From Rhipidocladum racemiflorum (Eukaryota > Streptophyta > Magnoliopsida > Poales > Poaceae): a stretch of DNA of 64,000 bases. The notes beneath the pieces were generated by a model. The model ran no database searches, was not told the DNA's origin, and was given only the letters and a program-made list of their open reading frames with translations. Where the stretch lies: NCBI GenBank assembly GCA_036346355.1, contig CM070577.1, positions 16,553,666 through 16,617,665 on the forward strand. Direction: 5' to 3'. The number at the start of each line of letters is the position of its first letter. The first letter of the stretch is position 1. The translations under genes were made by a program, and so were the position numbers. This document shows positions 1 through 12,014 of the stretch, piece by piece.

Positions 1-38
1 AAAGTGAGCTCATCAAGTGAAAGAACTTGGCAAAGAAA

Positions 39-50
39 CTCCCCCTCAAA
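39..50 (-). other. Polypurine tract candidate of the copia element
   Basis: On the minus strand this reads TTTGAGGGGGAG, about 150 bases after the end of the recognisable RNase H. The expected LTR start (TGTGAAATC on the minus strand) does not follow directly. It may therefore be one of the several polypurine-like tracts known in the 3' region of Sireviruses rather than the priming tract itself. Confidence 0.5.
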
Positions 51-192
51 ACAATCCCATTGGATGAACAATTCCAAGTTCTCCCCGAATAAAAGCAAAA
101 CGAGAAGAAGACAAAGGTTTTGTGAAAATGTCTGCCAATTGATGTTCAGTATCCACATGATGAAGCACAATGTTGCCTTTTCAACATGATCT

Positions 193-3100
193 CTAAGAAA
201 GTGAAATCGATGTCAATATGTTTTGTTCTTGAATGTTGCACAGGTTCTTAGCAATGCAAATTGCACTAGTGTTATCACACAAAAGAGGAACACTATCCAA
301 AATAACCCCATAATCTTTAAGTGTAGCTACTATCCAAAGAATTTGAGAACAACAACTAGCAAGCAGCCACATATTCAGATTCAAAGCAGCTTGATTGTGC
401 AAATGTAAGATTGCTTTCTAGATGACCATGCAATGAGAGAATTTCCCAAGAAGTGACATGAACCAGAAGTGCTTTTCCTATCAATTCTACATCCTCCAAA
501 ATCAGCATCGTAAAAAGATCTCAAACTAATGCATGAGGAAGCGTAAAGCCAAATGCCAAAATCTTGAGTTCCATGAAGATACCTGAAAATCCTTTTGACA
601 AATTTTGTCGATGTGAAGCACGTGGGGAAGCTTGAAAACGAGCACACAAGCACACAAAGAAATTGTATATCCGGCCTTGATGCAGTGAGGTACAAAAGTG
701 AACCTATCATACTTCTATATTCCTTTTGATCAACCGGCTCACCATCTTCATCCGGATCAAGTGTGCAATTGCTTTCCATAGGTGTCATGATTGGTTTGCT
801 GTTTTCCATCCCAAATCTATGCAACAAGTCTTTTGTGTATTTGCTTTGATGTACAAAGGTACCATCCTTTGTTTGCTTGATTTGAAATCCCAAAAAGTAT
901 GTCAACTCACCCATCATACTCATCTCAAACTCCTTCCTCATTGTTTCTGAAAACTCAGACACTAAAACATGAGAGGAACCACCAAAGATAATATCATCAA
1001 CATAAATCTGAACGAACAGTTGATCATTGCCTTGCTTGAGTAAAAAGAGAGTTTTGTCAACATTTCCCATTGAAAACCCCCTTTCAAGTAAAAAGGTTTT
1101 TAGCCTATCATACCATGCTCTAGGGCTTGTTTCAAACCATACAAAGCTTTTGATAGTTTGAACACATGATTTGGAAACTTTGGATTTTCAAAACCAGGTG
1201 GTTGCTTGACAAAAACCTCCTCATTTATGTAGCCATTAAGAAAAGCACTTTTCACATCCATTTGATACAATTTGAAACCTTTGGATGCAGCAAAAGCTAA
1301 AAGGATTCTAATGGCTTCAATTCTAGCAACAGGAGCAAAGGTTTCATCAAAATCTAAGCCTTCAATTTGAGTGTAACCTTGAGCAACCAATCTAGCCTTG
1401 TTTCTAACAACAACACCATCCTCACTTTGTTTATTTTTGAAAACCCATCTAGTTCCAATAACATTAAAATCAGGAGGTGGTGAGACAAGTTTCCAAACTT
1501 TATTTCGTTCAAAATTCTCTAATTCTTCATGCATGGCATTGATCCAAGATTCGTCAGATAATGCATGAGATATATCTTTGGGTTCAAAAGAAGCAACTAA
1601 AGCAGAATGAGCATGAGTGTCAGAATGAATAAACCTGGATCGAGTGACTCTCTCATTTAGGTCTCCAATCATTTGTTCAGATGGATGCATTTTTTGAATG
1701 TGCAAGGGAGTATTGGCTTTTGAGACTTCTCCTTCTCCTTCTTCATTTTCAGCATGTACAGATGATGTTGTAGCTTGAGGATGGTTAGTCAGTAGGTGAT
1801 GTAGTAGTAGGTGCCAAAGGGTGCTACAGCTTGTTGTGCATTAGGAAGAGTCAAGACATCATCTTCAACATCATCATTATCTTCAAAGATTTTCTCCCCA
1901 CGAATGTATGCGCTGTACACTGCATCACTTGGACTAGTACCTGGACTAGACTCATCAAAAGTAACTTCACAAGTTTCCACAATTTTGTTAGTCTCCAAAA
2001 CAAGCACACGATAGCCACGAGTATGAGCAGGATATCCAAGAAAAATGCCATCAGTTGATCTAGCTTCAAATTTATCAAGATTTCCAGATTTCAAGACAAA
2101 ACATTTGCATCCAAAAACTCGAAAGTGAGAAACAGAAGGTCTATGTCCAAACCGAAGCTCATATGGAGTCTTACCCAATTTTGATCTCAAAAACACACGG
2201 TTTGAAACATAACATGCTGTTGAAATCGCTTCAGCCCAAAAGTTCCTAGGAGTGTGATGTTCATCTAACATGGTTCTAGCCATCTCAACCAATGTTCTGT
2301 TTTTCCTTTCAACTACACCATTCTGTTGAGGCACTCTAGGTGATGAAAATTGATGATCAATTCCTTTTCAAGACAAAAGTGATTAAAAGAAGCATTTTTG
2401 AATTCAGTTCCATTATCACTTCTAATAGCTTTGAGAGCTCCTGGATGATCAATAGAAAGCCTAAGAACAAGACTTCTAAAATGACTAAAAGCCTCATCCT
2501 TAGATGCCATAAAGTATACCCAAGAGTATCTAGAAAAATCATCAACAATCACAAGCACATACCATTTGCCTCCAAAGGATTGAACTCGAGATGGTCCAAT
2601 CAGATCAAGATGTAGAAGCTGTCTGGAGCGTTTGTCTTCTCCATTGTAAGCGGTGGTTGTGAAACTGCAATCATCTTACCATGTCTACAAGAAGAACAGA
2701 CTAGATTGCTATCACCCTTAAGCTTAGGCAAGCCACGTATGAGATCTAAACCACTTACACGAGTAAGATGATCAAAACCAACATGACCAAGTCTACGATG
2801 CCAAAAGAATAAATCTTTAGAAACATTGGCAATTAGACATCTATGCTTAGAAGAAGGTGATGCATCAAAATCAGCTTTAAAGACTCTTCCAAAACGAGAA
2901 ATTTTGAACACAAGATCACCTGAAGCATCTAGCACTTTGCATTCATTTTTCTTAAAGCTTATCTCAAGATCTTCATCAAGCATTTGAGAAACAGAAAGCA
3001 AGTTATATTTCAAGTTTTCAACAAGAGCCACATCCTTGAACATAAACTTGTCACTTACCTTTATTGTACCTTTTGCCACAACAGAAGAGGAAGAAGCATC

Positions 3101-3193
3101 TCCAAAAGTAACACTTTCGGCACGAGATGCACGAGTGAGGGAGGAGAACCAATTCTTATCACCGGACATGTGGCGTGAGCATCCGGAATCCAC
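193..3193 (-). pseudogene. Copia pol: protease, integrase, reverse transcriptase, RNase H (broken)
   Basis: The polyprotein can be followed across several frames. Protease begins near 3193 with the active-site context DSGCSRHM. A GAG-pre-integrase zinc motif follows (HRRLGHVGFDHL ... CSSCRHGK, about 2660-2810). Integrase runs over 1789-2558: VDDFSR and SDNGTEF supply the two Asp residues, and the conserved PQQNGVVERKNR stretch near 2330 supplies the Glu; a frameshift near 2330 separates these parts. Reverse transcriptase covers about 1700-500, with RWVFKNK, the QMDVKSAFLNG motif and the YVDD box near 1000; it is broken near 1080-1110. RNase H shows a DADFGGC-type motif near 490 and ends in a degraded stretch at 193-402 recognisable by PLLCDNTSAI. 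The product would be cytoplasmic particle enzymes for reverse transcription and integration, but this copy cannot make an intact polyprotein. Confidence 0.88.
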
Positions 3194-3261
3194 TAGCCAT
3201 ATGTTCTCCTTCCTTGCGCGAGAAGCCTACATAGCAAAACATGTCGAGGCCTCAGATCGGG

Positions 3262-5407
3262 TTAGGAATGAGATTTTTGGGAATCCGATCGAGACACACG
3301 ACGCACAACAGTAGGCACAACACGATAATTTTTATGCACAAAATCAGATTTGCCTTTTCCCATGTTTGTAGGAACAGAAGGTGTTTTCATCACTCTAGGC
3401 GCATAAAAACGTGCTTTGCTGAAATTTGACCTAGCCTTAGTTCTTTCCTTCTTTTGCTGTTTGGCTAGTCTAAAGCAAAAATCTACTAAGTGTCCATCTC
3501 TACCACAATGAGTGCAAGTGTACTTGACATGATGTTTAACTTTAACAGTAAAAGCACATTTTGCATTCATCATAGTAGAAGATAAAAAACCAGCAGATTG
3601 AAAAGCAATTTTCTTAGGCTCATTAGATAACACAATTTTGCAAGGAGCCTAAACAACAGTGCGAGGTTTAGTTTCGTATGTGGCATAAGGATCAAAACCT
3701 AAACCTCTCTTGTTTGTGCTAACCTTAGATTGATCCAAGATCATGTTCAACTTTTTCTTGCCATTAGTGAATCGTTCCAAAGAGTTTTGCAGGTAATCAA
3801 CTTTCTTAGCAAGAATTAAACAATTATTGCAGGGAACATCTATTTTTCCTTTTGCTTATGCGACAAGTTGAGCATGAGAGAATTTCATGTGAAAGCAGAT
3901 TATCACCAATTGAGAAACCCTAGCATTTGCATCTTTCGCTTTTAATTCAAGAGTTGAGCATTTAGAACAGAAGTTGAACTATGCAAATCATCGATGGAAC
4001 AGCTAGCATGTACAACATGTTTCTCATTTTTCTCATTTAGATGTAACAAAAGAGCATGTTCTTTCCTAAGCAAGGTGAGCTCATTGTAAATTAAGTCACA
4101 TGATTTGCAAGTATCATCACTAGGAATCAAAGTCTTAAGTCTAGCAATTTCAGCATTCAATGATTCAATAATGAAATCATGTTTCTTAATTTTCTTATCA
4201 CGTTTATCAAGCAATTTACCAAGACGAGCAACAAGAATAGCTAATTCATCATAAGAGGGATCTACCTCATTGAAGTCATTTGTCATGGTCGTCCTCGGTG
4301 AAGCTATCCTTGCTGCTTGCCATGAGACATAATCCTATCAAATCATGCTTGCTTGGAGTTGCATCATCTTCGCTGCTCTCCGAGTCCACATCGCTCAAAT
4401 TGACTTGTTCAAGAGCGGAAAGAACTCGGTGAACCACCTTGCGGTTGATGAAGCTCTTCTTCTTCCTATCATTTGACGAGAACCTTTTCTTCTCATTCCT
4501 TCCGCGTTGTCCTTCTCCTCCTTTGATGTTTTTCCTGCAAGCTTAGGACAATTTGTGCGAATATGGTTGAGGTCACCACACTCATAGCATCTTGGAGGAC
4601 CACCTCTCTTTCTCATTCTCACATTCTGCAAAGCTTTGTTAAAGCGAGAAGAGAGTAGTGCCGATCTTCTTCAGAAACTCTTCAAGTTGCTCATCTGTTA
4701 AAGAAGACATGGAAGACAAGGCAAAGCTAGAAGAAGAATTTGCATTTGACATGTTAGGGTTAGAGATCAAAGCAATTGATTTAATGTTACCCTTCCTGGC
4801 AAGAACATCCAACTCATGAGTTTTCAACTTAGAGTAAAGAACATCTAATGTGAGTGTGCTCATGGTAGTAGATTCTTGTATAGATGTTACTTTCATCTCC
4901 CACAATCGACATGTCCAAAGCACTAAGCAATTGTCGAGCATTTTCAGCATCGGTGTAGCTAACTCCAACAGCACGTAGATTGCTAAGAATTTTATTGAAA
5001 CGTGCAAAGAAGTCATCTACAGATTCACTAGGTTTCATCTCAAAACGCATGTATTCTTTTTTGTAAATATCTTGGCGAACCTCTTTGACAGTGTTAGAAC
5101 CCTGATGGTAATCACAAAGAGATTTCCATACCTCATATGCGGATCGAAGAAGAACCACACGATCAAAGTCGCTGCGTCCCAAGCCTTGGATGATCAAGTT
5201 GCGCGCCTTGCTATTTGCTTCAACATGTGTGCGATTGGTGTCGTTGACGTTGTCGTTTGCAGGGACTTCATATGGCTTGTAGACCTTCTCCCAAATTGTG
5301 AAGCCCTGTGCTTGGATGAACGCCTCCATCTTGGCCTTCCAAAACTGAAAATCAACACCATCGAACACACATGGTTTTGTCGAATAACGATCTATTGATC
5401 TAATCAC
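3262..5407 (-). pseudogene. Copia gag (broken)
   Basis: The N-terminal piece (5407-4829) has the usual copia gag opening, with the FDGVDFQFWKAKMEAFI context (an FDG..F..WK motif) and the capsid-like segment with VDDFFARFNKILSNLR. Frameshifts then lead into a CCHC zinc knuckle of the form CYECGDLNHIRTNC (near 4560-4600). A charged coiled-coil-like segment rich in Lys, Asp and Leu follows (4286-3942), then a second CCHC knuckle CTHCGRDGHLVDFC (near 3480-3520). The knuckles bind the RNA template in such particles. The start at 5407 is about 30 bases downstream of the primer binding site, as expected. The 3640-3940 stretch is degraded gag with stops. Two separated knuckles are consistent with Sirevirus-type gag. 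Confidence 0.8.
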
Positions 5408-5433
5408 CGGTTAAGATAGATTAGAGAAACCTT

Positions 5434-5445
5434 GCTCTGATACCA
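5434..5445 (-). other. Primer binding site (initiator tRNA-Met type)
   Basis: The minus strand reads TGGTATCAGAGC, the standard plant copia primer binding site complementary to the 3' end of initiator tRNA-Met. It lies two bases inside the LTR edge at 5448. Confidence 0.92.
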
Positions 5446-5447
5446 CT

Positions 5448-7414
5448 TGTAGGATCGAAGTATACGAATATAGCAATCAGAGGGGGGGTGAATGATTGTG
5501 CGGAAGCTAAAACCAAATTCTTGATCTATTAAAAGTTCACCCCAAAACAGAACCAAATAATTGCCTCGTTTTCGACAAAAACAGAATGATAGAGGTTTGG
5601 TAAAACGCGAATTCCCGGAGATCCAACCGTTAGATTGATCTGAAATTTGGACACGAGAAACTAGATTCCAATACGAATCGAACCCAAAAAGAATCAGCTC
5701 GATCGGACTTGCAGATCAAAAGTTATAAGCTTCGCAACCTTGCTGATCCAGAACTTGACGAGAATCAATCTAATCAAAACTTCAAGATTAAACAAGATCT
5801 TCAAAAGATTTATCAACAAAACTTTGAGGAACACTAGATCAATACCCTAGAAAGGTTTTTGATGGATCAAATCAAGATGAAACTCAACGATCAAAAACCA
5901 ATCTAGAATTAGAACAAGCATGCAAACAAGAACCAAAACAGAAAACACTGTAGCGACGTGGTTACTGTAGCACGCAAAAATCTTGGAAGAATTGATCTTT
6001 ATTTCTTGTCTAAAATACTCTCATCAAAAGAGTACAAACCCTAAAACCAAGCTCAAAGCTTGATGCGCTCAGCTCTACTTGATTGGATGCACTTCAACAG
6101 GAGACACCCCTCCTATTTAAAGCACCAACCCACAAGGAGTTCTGAATACGATTCCTATTCCCTAGAAGAAATCCGTATCCAACACAACTCTCCTTGGCCG
6201 AGTACAACTCTTGCACGCGTATGGCAACCCTACCATACTCACGTGACTAACACTTTGCACGCGTATGGCCACCTGCCATACTCACGTGACTAACACTTTG
6301 CACGCGAATGACCTCCTGTCATTCTCACGTGACTAACCATTCTTCATGTGCACCATTCTCTTAGCCCGAACGTCCCGCATGACATCCTTGACCACCAAGA
6401 CCTCAGTTCCTCCTGAACCTAGTCCCGAACCTCAGTTCCTCCATGAACCTAGTTCCGGTCCCGTCATCGACCACATTCGTCTTCGAGCAATACCTGCACA
6501 TGAACAAACCACAAAACAAATCCTAGCACAAGTCCACGACTTGACTCAATGTCAATCCATGCAACTACTCACATGAGCATTGCATAAAGTCCACTTCAAA
6601 AGAAGCATCATGAAATTCTTACCAATTTCATAATCTCAAGGTCAAACCAAAAACTCAATTCAATTCTTGCAAAACATCCAAACCGAGCAAAACACGTTCA
6701 CAACGGACCAAAAATAAAAACCCTAGAAAAAGTCCATTCATGACGGACCAACAAAATCGGTCCGTTGTACAAGTGAAACTCTCGGTTTCAAGAAGAAAAC
6801 ATTCAGAAAACACGTTCACGACGGACCAACAAGATCGGTCCGTTGTACATGCGAAATCAATCCTCAAAAAGCCGTTCACGACTGACCAAAGAAATTGGTC
6901 CGTCGTACATGCAAAACTCTCTGGTTTCTTGGAAAATTGAATGAGCTCAAAAACATGTCCACAAATGCACTCCAAAACTTGGTCCGTTGTACATGTGAAA
7001 ATCTCGATTCTTTGGAAAAAGAGTTTGGCTCATGAGTTCAAAACATGTCTACGATGCACTCCAAAACTTGGTCCATCGCATATGCAGAACTTACTTGGTT
7101 TCTTGGAAGATTGAGTTCGACTCATGAGCTCAAAAATACGTTCATTTACAGACCCAAAAACTTTGTCCGTCGTGCATGCACAACTTAATCGGTTTTTGAG
7201 GAAAATTGAGTTTGGCTCAATGAGTTCAAAAGCATGTCCACGCATGCACCAACAAAGTTTGTCCGTCAGAGATAGGAAACTTACTTGTTTCTTGAGATCT
7301 TGGTCCTGGCCAAGTAGCGAAACTTCCATCGCTTCTTGTCAAATTGACAAAACACATGAACAAACATATTTGCAAATTCAATTCTAAGCCAATTTTTCAG
7401 CACATGATTTCACA
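5448..7414 (-). repeat. 5' LTR of the copia element
   Basis: The 1967-bp LTR is bounded on the plus strand by TGTAGGATCG and GATTTCACA (TG...CA). Its edges are fixed by comparison with the solo LTR at 22094-23865, which has the same two ends and a clean target duplication. It contains no gene. On the plus strand a G-run motif AGAGGGGGGGTGAATG lies about 30 bases in from the left edge; the third Sirevirus-like LTR (60242-61632) has the same motif near its own left edge. The two copies in this window differ in length mainly within the palindrome array. Confidence 0.93.
6735..7290. repeat. Array of short palindromes inside the copia LTR
   Basis: A motif of the form GACGGACCAAC...GGTCCGTTGTACATG recurs at about 6741, 6820, 6880, 7050, 7140 and 7240, each an imperfect inverted repeat around GGACC/GGTCC. 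The spacers share phrases such as 'tttcttggaaaattgag'. The solo LTR at 22094-23865 carries the corresponding array at about 23350-23760. Sirevirus LTRs are known to hold CpG-containing palindromes that are targets of small RNAs; a similar role here is inference. Confidence 0.8.
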
Positions 7415-9858
7415 CGACCTTTCCCGCCCTTGACTCTGCTGATGTCAGGGACCCATGTACGTGTGGCATGATCAATTTCAGTGAAGTTCCCGGCGACACG
7501 AAACCCATGCAGTTCACCGGTCCACGCTTGAACGACAGTGTCCGCCATGTAGTACGGAGAAACAAATTGTACGCTGCTCATCTTAATCTGCCCACAAGCT
7601 GCCAAGACATGCGAACATGGTTTGTGATGAAGGTATGGCTTTAGGCAAGTGCAGGTGCAAGCGCGGTCCGTGCCGCCCCCCAAGCTCACTTCATGGGTGA
7701 TTCTTCCACTAGCCATTCCGAGCCCCTCGTTATTCCTCAGTGTGACCTCAAATCGTAAGTCCGTGGTACCTATGACGACGACCGAGTGTAGGAGGGCCTT
7801 CTCAACCTTGTTCGCCATCCAAGCTGTAATGACGCTGCAATAAGGACTCTGAATGGTACTTGCATGCAACACTGCCGCGGCGTGGCGTTCTCGGAAGTAC
7901 CTCACCGCATCGCGGCAAGACACCTTCGACGATAGCAACGAGGGGCATGCCACGAAGACCCTTATCACCCAATTGTACACCTCGGCCAGGTTGGTTGTCA
8001 TCACCGCACCTTGCCCCGCTTGTGTCGCATAACAAAGGCCCACTTCTCTAGTGGTTCGACTCGATCCAAAGGTGAGAAACACTTGATGTTTCTCGTAGGC
8101 CTCCTTCTGATGTTTGGTGGGTCAATGCCCGGTAAGGGCTGTAAACGTTGCGGTGCCTCCGAACTACTCGCCCCAGCTTGCCTCTCTATGTCACGTATCT
8201 GCTTGGTAGTGAGCTCATCAAGCTTCTCCCAGATGGCAACAAATTTCCTGTGCTGATTTTGCTTGCACAACCTCTTGAACAGGTTCATGAGCCTCTTACT
8301 CTTAAAATATTTGAATAGGTTTGCCCCCATGTGTCGCATGCGCCACCTGTTATGCAAATCCGGCCACGAAAACGGCTCTTCCACATCTTCTTGCATCTTC
8401 TTTATTGCTTTCATCATCCCAGCATGGCGGTCATGTATTATGCACACATTGGGCCTATCCTTCACAACACCGATCTTCAGTCTCCTGAAGAACCACAACC
8501 AACTCTCATAATTTTCACCTTCGACAAAAGCTATGGCTATCGGAAGTATTTGGTTGTTTCCGTCCACACCGATGGCCGTCAGGATTTGACCCTTGTACTT
8601 GCCGGTGAGGAAAGTCCCATCCACGCACACGACCGGACGGCAATGCCTGAAAGCCTCCACACATGGCCCAAGTGATAAGAAAGCACGCTCCATGACCAGG
8701 AAGCCGGGGGTTACGAGACTCCCTTTCGTGTACAGCAGATATGTCCCGGGTTTCTCTCCTTCAGACCTCCAGAGTCGGGGAAGGTTGTCATATGATGCCT
8801 TGAAGGTCCCGGCGCTTCTCCAATGCCTTCGCCGCCCTCCAGGCTTTAGCATAGCTGATTTGGTATTTATATCTGCTTCTTCATGGCAAGAACTATGTTT
8901 TGTGCCTCAATGTCAACCTTCTCGACAATCTTCTCCGCACATCACATTCGCGATAAAAGAGGATGTGAGGTTACGATGTCTCGATGTTACATTGCTGAGA
9001 ACACAATCAGGCCGCACCACCTTCGTGACAACCCATTTCATCTCATACTTCGGCATATGGGCATGAACCCGCCAACCACATTCGGCATTTTCACACTTCA
9101 CCGTGTAACAGCTTTTCATCGGATTTGACCACTCGCCGGCCGTTGTAAGCTCATCGCCCATGCCCTTATAGCATCCTCGCAGCAGACTTCTCCGTGTACA
9201 TTGCGTGCACGCCGAACCTCATTTGGTCGGTACTCACATGTGGAGTCATGGGCATCGTTCATCGCTAGGGCTCCGGCCGGCTCTATTCCAAGCATCGGGC
9301 ACCTCTACGGACGTATTTCCATCATCGCCGACAAAGATTCATCATGGTCCTCCATGGCGGTGCCTCTTCCTCCGCCGCTCGCTGATCATCCTGCTCCATC
9401 ACATCAACTATCCCCTCCAACTCCTCCCCTTCATCTGCTTGTCCCGTCGGTGCAGAACATGATCGAACATTGTCATGAACTTCCGCGACCGTGGGAGGGG
9501 TTTCATCACTACGCAGGTTTGTTTTCATCGTAGCCTGCACAAATAGGATGAAACCCCAACCACGCCGCCTTGATACATTGATGTAGTTCATCCAAGACTG
9601 TGACCGCTCCAACGGTCTAAGTACCCATACCGAGTCATGTGTACCTCTCGGCCACAAGCATTTGACGCTGACATCAAACTCCGCAGGATTCAATGAGAGA
9701 CCGTCACAAAGCCACCCACACAGATTTTCAAAATTCATGTCCTCCGGATTCTTATGGTATAAAACTCGGTGCTCAAAACCATTCAAATCAACCCCATATG
9801 GGCCCTCCCGAACTTCTCCTTCACCGAAGTGCACTCTGAATGCAGCCATAGCAGACAT
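7415..9858 (-). pseudogene. Mutator-like (MULE) transposase, disrupted
   Basis: The pieces read in order on the minus strand. An N-terminal domain (9858-9322) starts at the Met of MSAMAAFR. A MuDR-type zinc domain (9161-8913) has C-x-x-x-x-C-x-W and C-x-x-x-x-x...H contexts. The MULE catalytic domain (about 8852-8060) has VCVDGTFL, then IIHDRHAGMMKAI, then a helix with HNRWRMRHMGAN, where related proteins usually have a Cys before MRH. A SWIM zinc finger of the form CTCTCLKP...CSHVLAACG lies at about 7600-7665. The enzyme would cut and rejoin DNA at MULE termini in the nucleus. Frames shift near 9160-9320, 8880-8910 and 8040. The C-terminus is cut by the copia LTR at 7415, and the rest lies left of the window. 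No terminal inverted repeat is visible. Confidence 0.9.
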
Positions 9859-9859
9859 A

Positions 9860-10019
9860 CCTTCTGGAATACGCAAAAGATATTACATAACATACGCAAC
9901 AAATTATATAATGCAGGGGGGTGTACGCACCGCCAAGCTAATATGCAATGTACTATAACATACCGATATTGTATAACATGCGCCAGGAATTATATAAATA
10001 CACAAAACACAATTTATTG
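9860..10019. other. Upstream flank of the MULE transposase, no gene seen
   Basis: AT-rich sequence with repeated 'cataaca/cgcaac' phrases. It may be an intron or 5' flank of the MULE gene; nothing more can be supported. Confidence 0.4.
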
Positions 10020-10730
10020 AGCCACCCTAGTTTTTTTGTAACTACATACCAATTATTTTGACGGAAAAATGGTTTATAAAATTACTAACCGATGAACGAG
10101 GAAGGAACGATATATGTTTATCGTACTACCCTAATATTTTCTGAGACTATCGATGTTTTTTGTAACTACAAATCAATTAAACTAATATAAAATCATTATG
10201 TGAATACATTAAACAAAATTAACCGATTATTACATTTTGGGTATTGACCTAATATTCTTCCGACACTAACTATACTATTTGTAACTACGTACCAATTATA
10301 CCAAGGAGAAATGATTTATAGAAATTACTAACAGATGAATAAGGAAAGAACGATATATTTTTTGGGTCCTACCCTAATATTTTCTGAGACTATCGATGTT
10401 TTTTTCTAACTACAAATCAATTAACCGATGAACGAGGAAATATTTTCGAAGACTATCGATGTTTTTTCTAACTACAAATCAATTATACTAATAAAATAAT
10501 CTTTTTCCGAAACTAACTATAAAAATTACATTTTTCGTACTAACCTTATATGTTTTCGTGCTACCCTAATATTTTCGAAGACTATCGATGTTTTTTCTAA
10601 CTACAAATCAATTATACTAATAAAAAAAATGGTAAAATAAAGTATTTTAGGTACTAACCTAAAATTTTTCCGACACTAACTACACTTTCAATAACTACGT
10701 ATCAATTATGCCGGGGTACTATATTTATCC
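10020..10730. repeat. Degenerate AT-rich tandem repeats
   Basis: A unit of roughly 60-130 bp containing 'gactatcgatgttttttctaactacaaatcaatta' variants and 'taccctaatattttc' recurs at about 10120, 10370, 10440 and 10560, alternating with a unit containing 'cgacactaactac..tttgtaactacgta'. The copies are diverged and irregular in length. No coding potential is seen. Confidence 0.75.
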
Positions 10731-10874
10731 ACACGTAATCTCATCAAATATGCTTTAAATCTACTTAATTACGTACTATATTTTGTTCTTGCTACTCTAT
10801 TAGTTTTCTAAAAGTACATATATTTCTCTTACTTAAATATGAGATCATCGATAAAAAATTAAGTACAGAAGTTA

Positions 10875-11118
10875 CTAAACGATAAACGAAGAACGGACGA
10901 ACGAACGAAGAACGGAAGAACGGACAAACGAACGAACGAACGAAGAACGGAAGAACGGACGGAGAATGAACGAAAATTAAACTTTTTCTCTCTCCTTCCT
11001 CTTCTTCTTTTCTTTCTCTTTTCTTTCTCTTTTTTTCTTCCTCTTTTTCTTTCTTTTTTTCCTCCTCTTTCTTCCTCTCCTTCTCTTCTTCTCCTCTCCT
11101 CTTTCTTCTTCTGTTTTC
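10875..11118. repeat. (GAACGGAC)n-like microsatellite and a polypyrimidine tract
   Basis: 10875-10975 is a run of 'cgaacgaa/gaagaacgga' units. 10980-11118 is almost pure pyrimidine on the plus strand (ctt/ttc runs), so purine-only on the other. ORFs across it give Lys/Glu/Arg-only low-complexity peptides and are not genes. Confidence 0.85.
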
Positions 11119-11129
11119 TTCCCTGGCCG

Positions 11130-11255
11130 AAACGCCCGCCAATTATTGGCCCACGCTGGCGCGACTGGAGTCCCCGCCCGCCACGTCGGCACATTTCGCG
11201 CCACGTTGGCGCGACAGAAGCCATTTCGCGCCACGCTGTCGCGACAGATGCCCAG
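11130..11255. repeat. Three GC-rich palindromic units
   Basis: Units built on 'cgccacgttggcgcgacagaag', each containing the self-complementary core around TTGGCGCGAC/CGCGCCACG, recur at about 11150, 11195 and 11225. This GC-rich island sits between the polypyrimidine tract and an AT-rich stretch. It may be a terminal segment of an unrecognised element. Confidence 0.6.
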
Positions 11256-11470
11256 TTTTGCAAATTTTTTTAAAAATGATATATTTTTGAATTTTTTGAT
11301 TTAAAAATGTTTATTTTTTAAAAAAATTCCGAATCTGGTGCATCTTTTCTCAAAGAAAAGCCGGCAGTTTGGTTCATCGTTTCTATAGAAGATATGAGAT
11401 AGTGTTTTTACAAGAATTATGTGCCTTGGACAAACCAGATAAGTTGCGGACCACGACATCCTCAGCATAG

Positions 11471-11702
11471 CAATTGGGATCTTCTGCCTTTGCAAGTTTA
11501 AAGGCATGCCACCTACAACACGAATCTCAAAGTATATCAACAGCACTGATTGCTTCAGGCTAGCATGCGGAAAGCATAAGACCCATGTAGGATTGTTGAC
11601 CTGAAGCAATCAGTACCATTGATATACTTTGAGATTCGTACTGTAGGTCTAAATACATAACATGTCTTTAGTCTTGCAAATGCAGATGATCCTAATTGCT
11701 CA
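11471..11702. repeat. Inverted repeat, arms of about 90-100 bp, loop of about 40 bp
   Basis: The left arm (about 11471-11558, ending 'actgattgcttcagg') pairs with the right arm (about 11600-11702, beginning 'cctgaagcaatcagt'). Pairing near the loop is strong over 'acgaatctcaaagtatatcaa' and its complement, and looser toward the base. No transposon terminus or target duplication was found at its edges. Confidence 0.75.
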
Positions 11703-11704
11703 GC

Positions 11705-12010
11705 ATAGTGCCATATCGAGCTTCGGATACCAACTTTCTGAACTGCTTCCGAGTAGCGGTAGTTTCAATTGGACAAGTGAATCGAATCGTTTGCAAGCAA
11801 GATAAGCTGCCCAGTAAGAGAGCAATAGAAGCATAACCTGGGTCATCAGGAACCAGATCCGGGGACCTACACTACGGTGCGTCGGTGCCTCTCCAGTCTC
11901 CACACCGTCAATTCATTTTTGACAAAGACACTCCGAACCAGTTCTCTATGACATCCATGTTATTACAGTAACCACTAACCGAGATATATAGTTACTTTAC
12001 TATTGTTACA
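11705..12010. other. No gene recognised
   Basis: Mixed-composition sequence next to the fold-back. Short open frames on both strands have no recognisable product. Confidence 0.4.
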
Positions 12011-12014
12011 AGGT

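Larger units (their letters stand above)
1..7414 (-). mobile_element. Ty1/copia LTR retrotransposon, Sirevirus-like, 3' LTR beyond the window
   Basis: Read on the minus strand the order is LTR (7414-5448), primer binding site, gag, protease, integrase, reverse transcriptase, RNase H, which is the copia order. The long LTR (1967 bp), the palindrome-rich LTR interior, the long gag part with two CCHC knuckles and a coiled-coil stretch, and a G-rich tract downstream of RNase H suggest the Sirevirus lineage; the lineage call is inference. The left end, which would hold the 3' LTR, lies outside the window. Immediately right of the LTR the sequence continues as MULE transposase, so this element is inserted in a MULE; the right flank pentamer is CGACC (7415-7419). 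Several frameshifts and stops make the coding region defective. A related solo LTR lies at 22094-23865. Confidence 0.9.

Noticed and set aside
5434..5445. tRNA gene near the primer binding sites
   Set aside because: Only the 12-base primer binding complement is present. No cloverleaf can be drawn around it, here or at 55774-55785.
6060..6576. Plus-strand frames in the copia LTR (also at 22994-23224) as a conserved gene
   Set aside because: They are conserved because both are copies of the same LTR, and lie antisense to the element.
10792..11263. Open frames encoding Lys/Glu/Arg-rich proteins
   Set aside because: They are translations of a polypurine/polypyrimidine tract in several frames at once.
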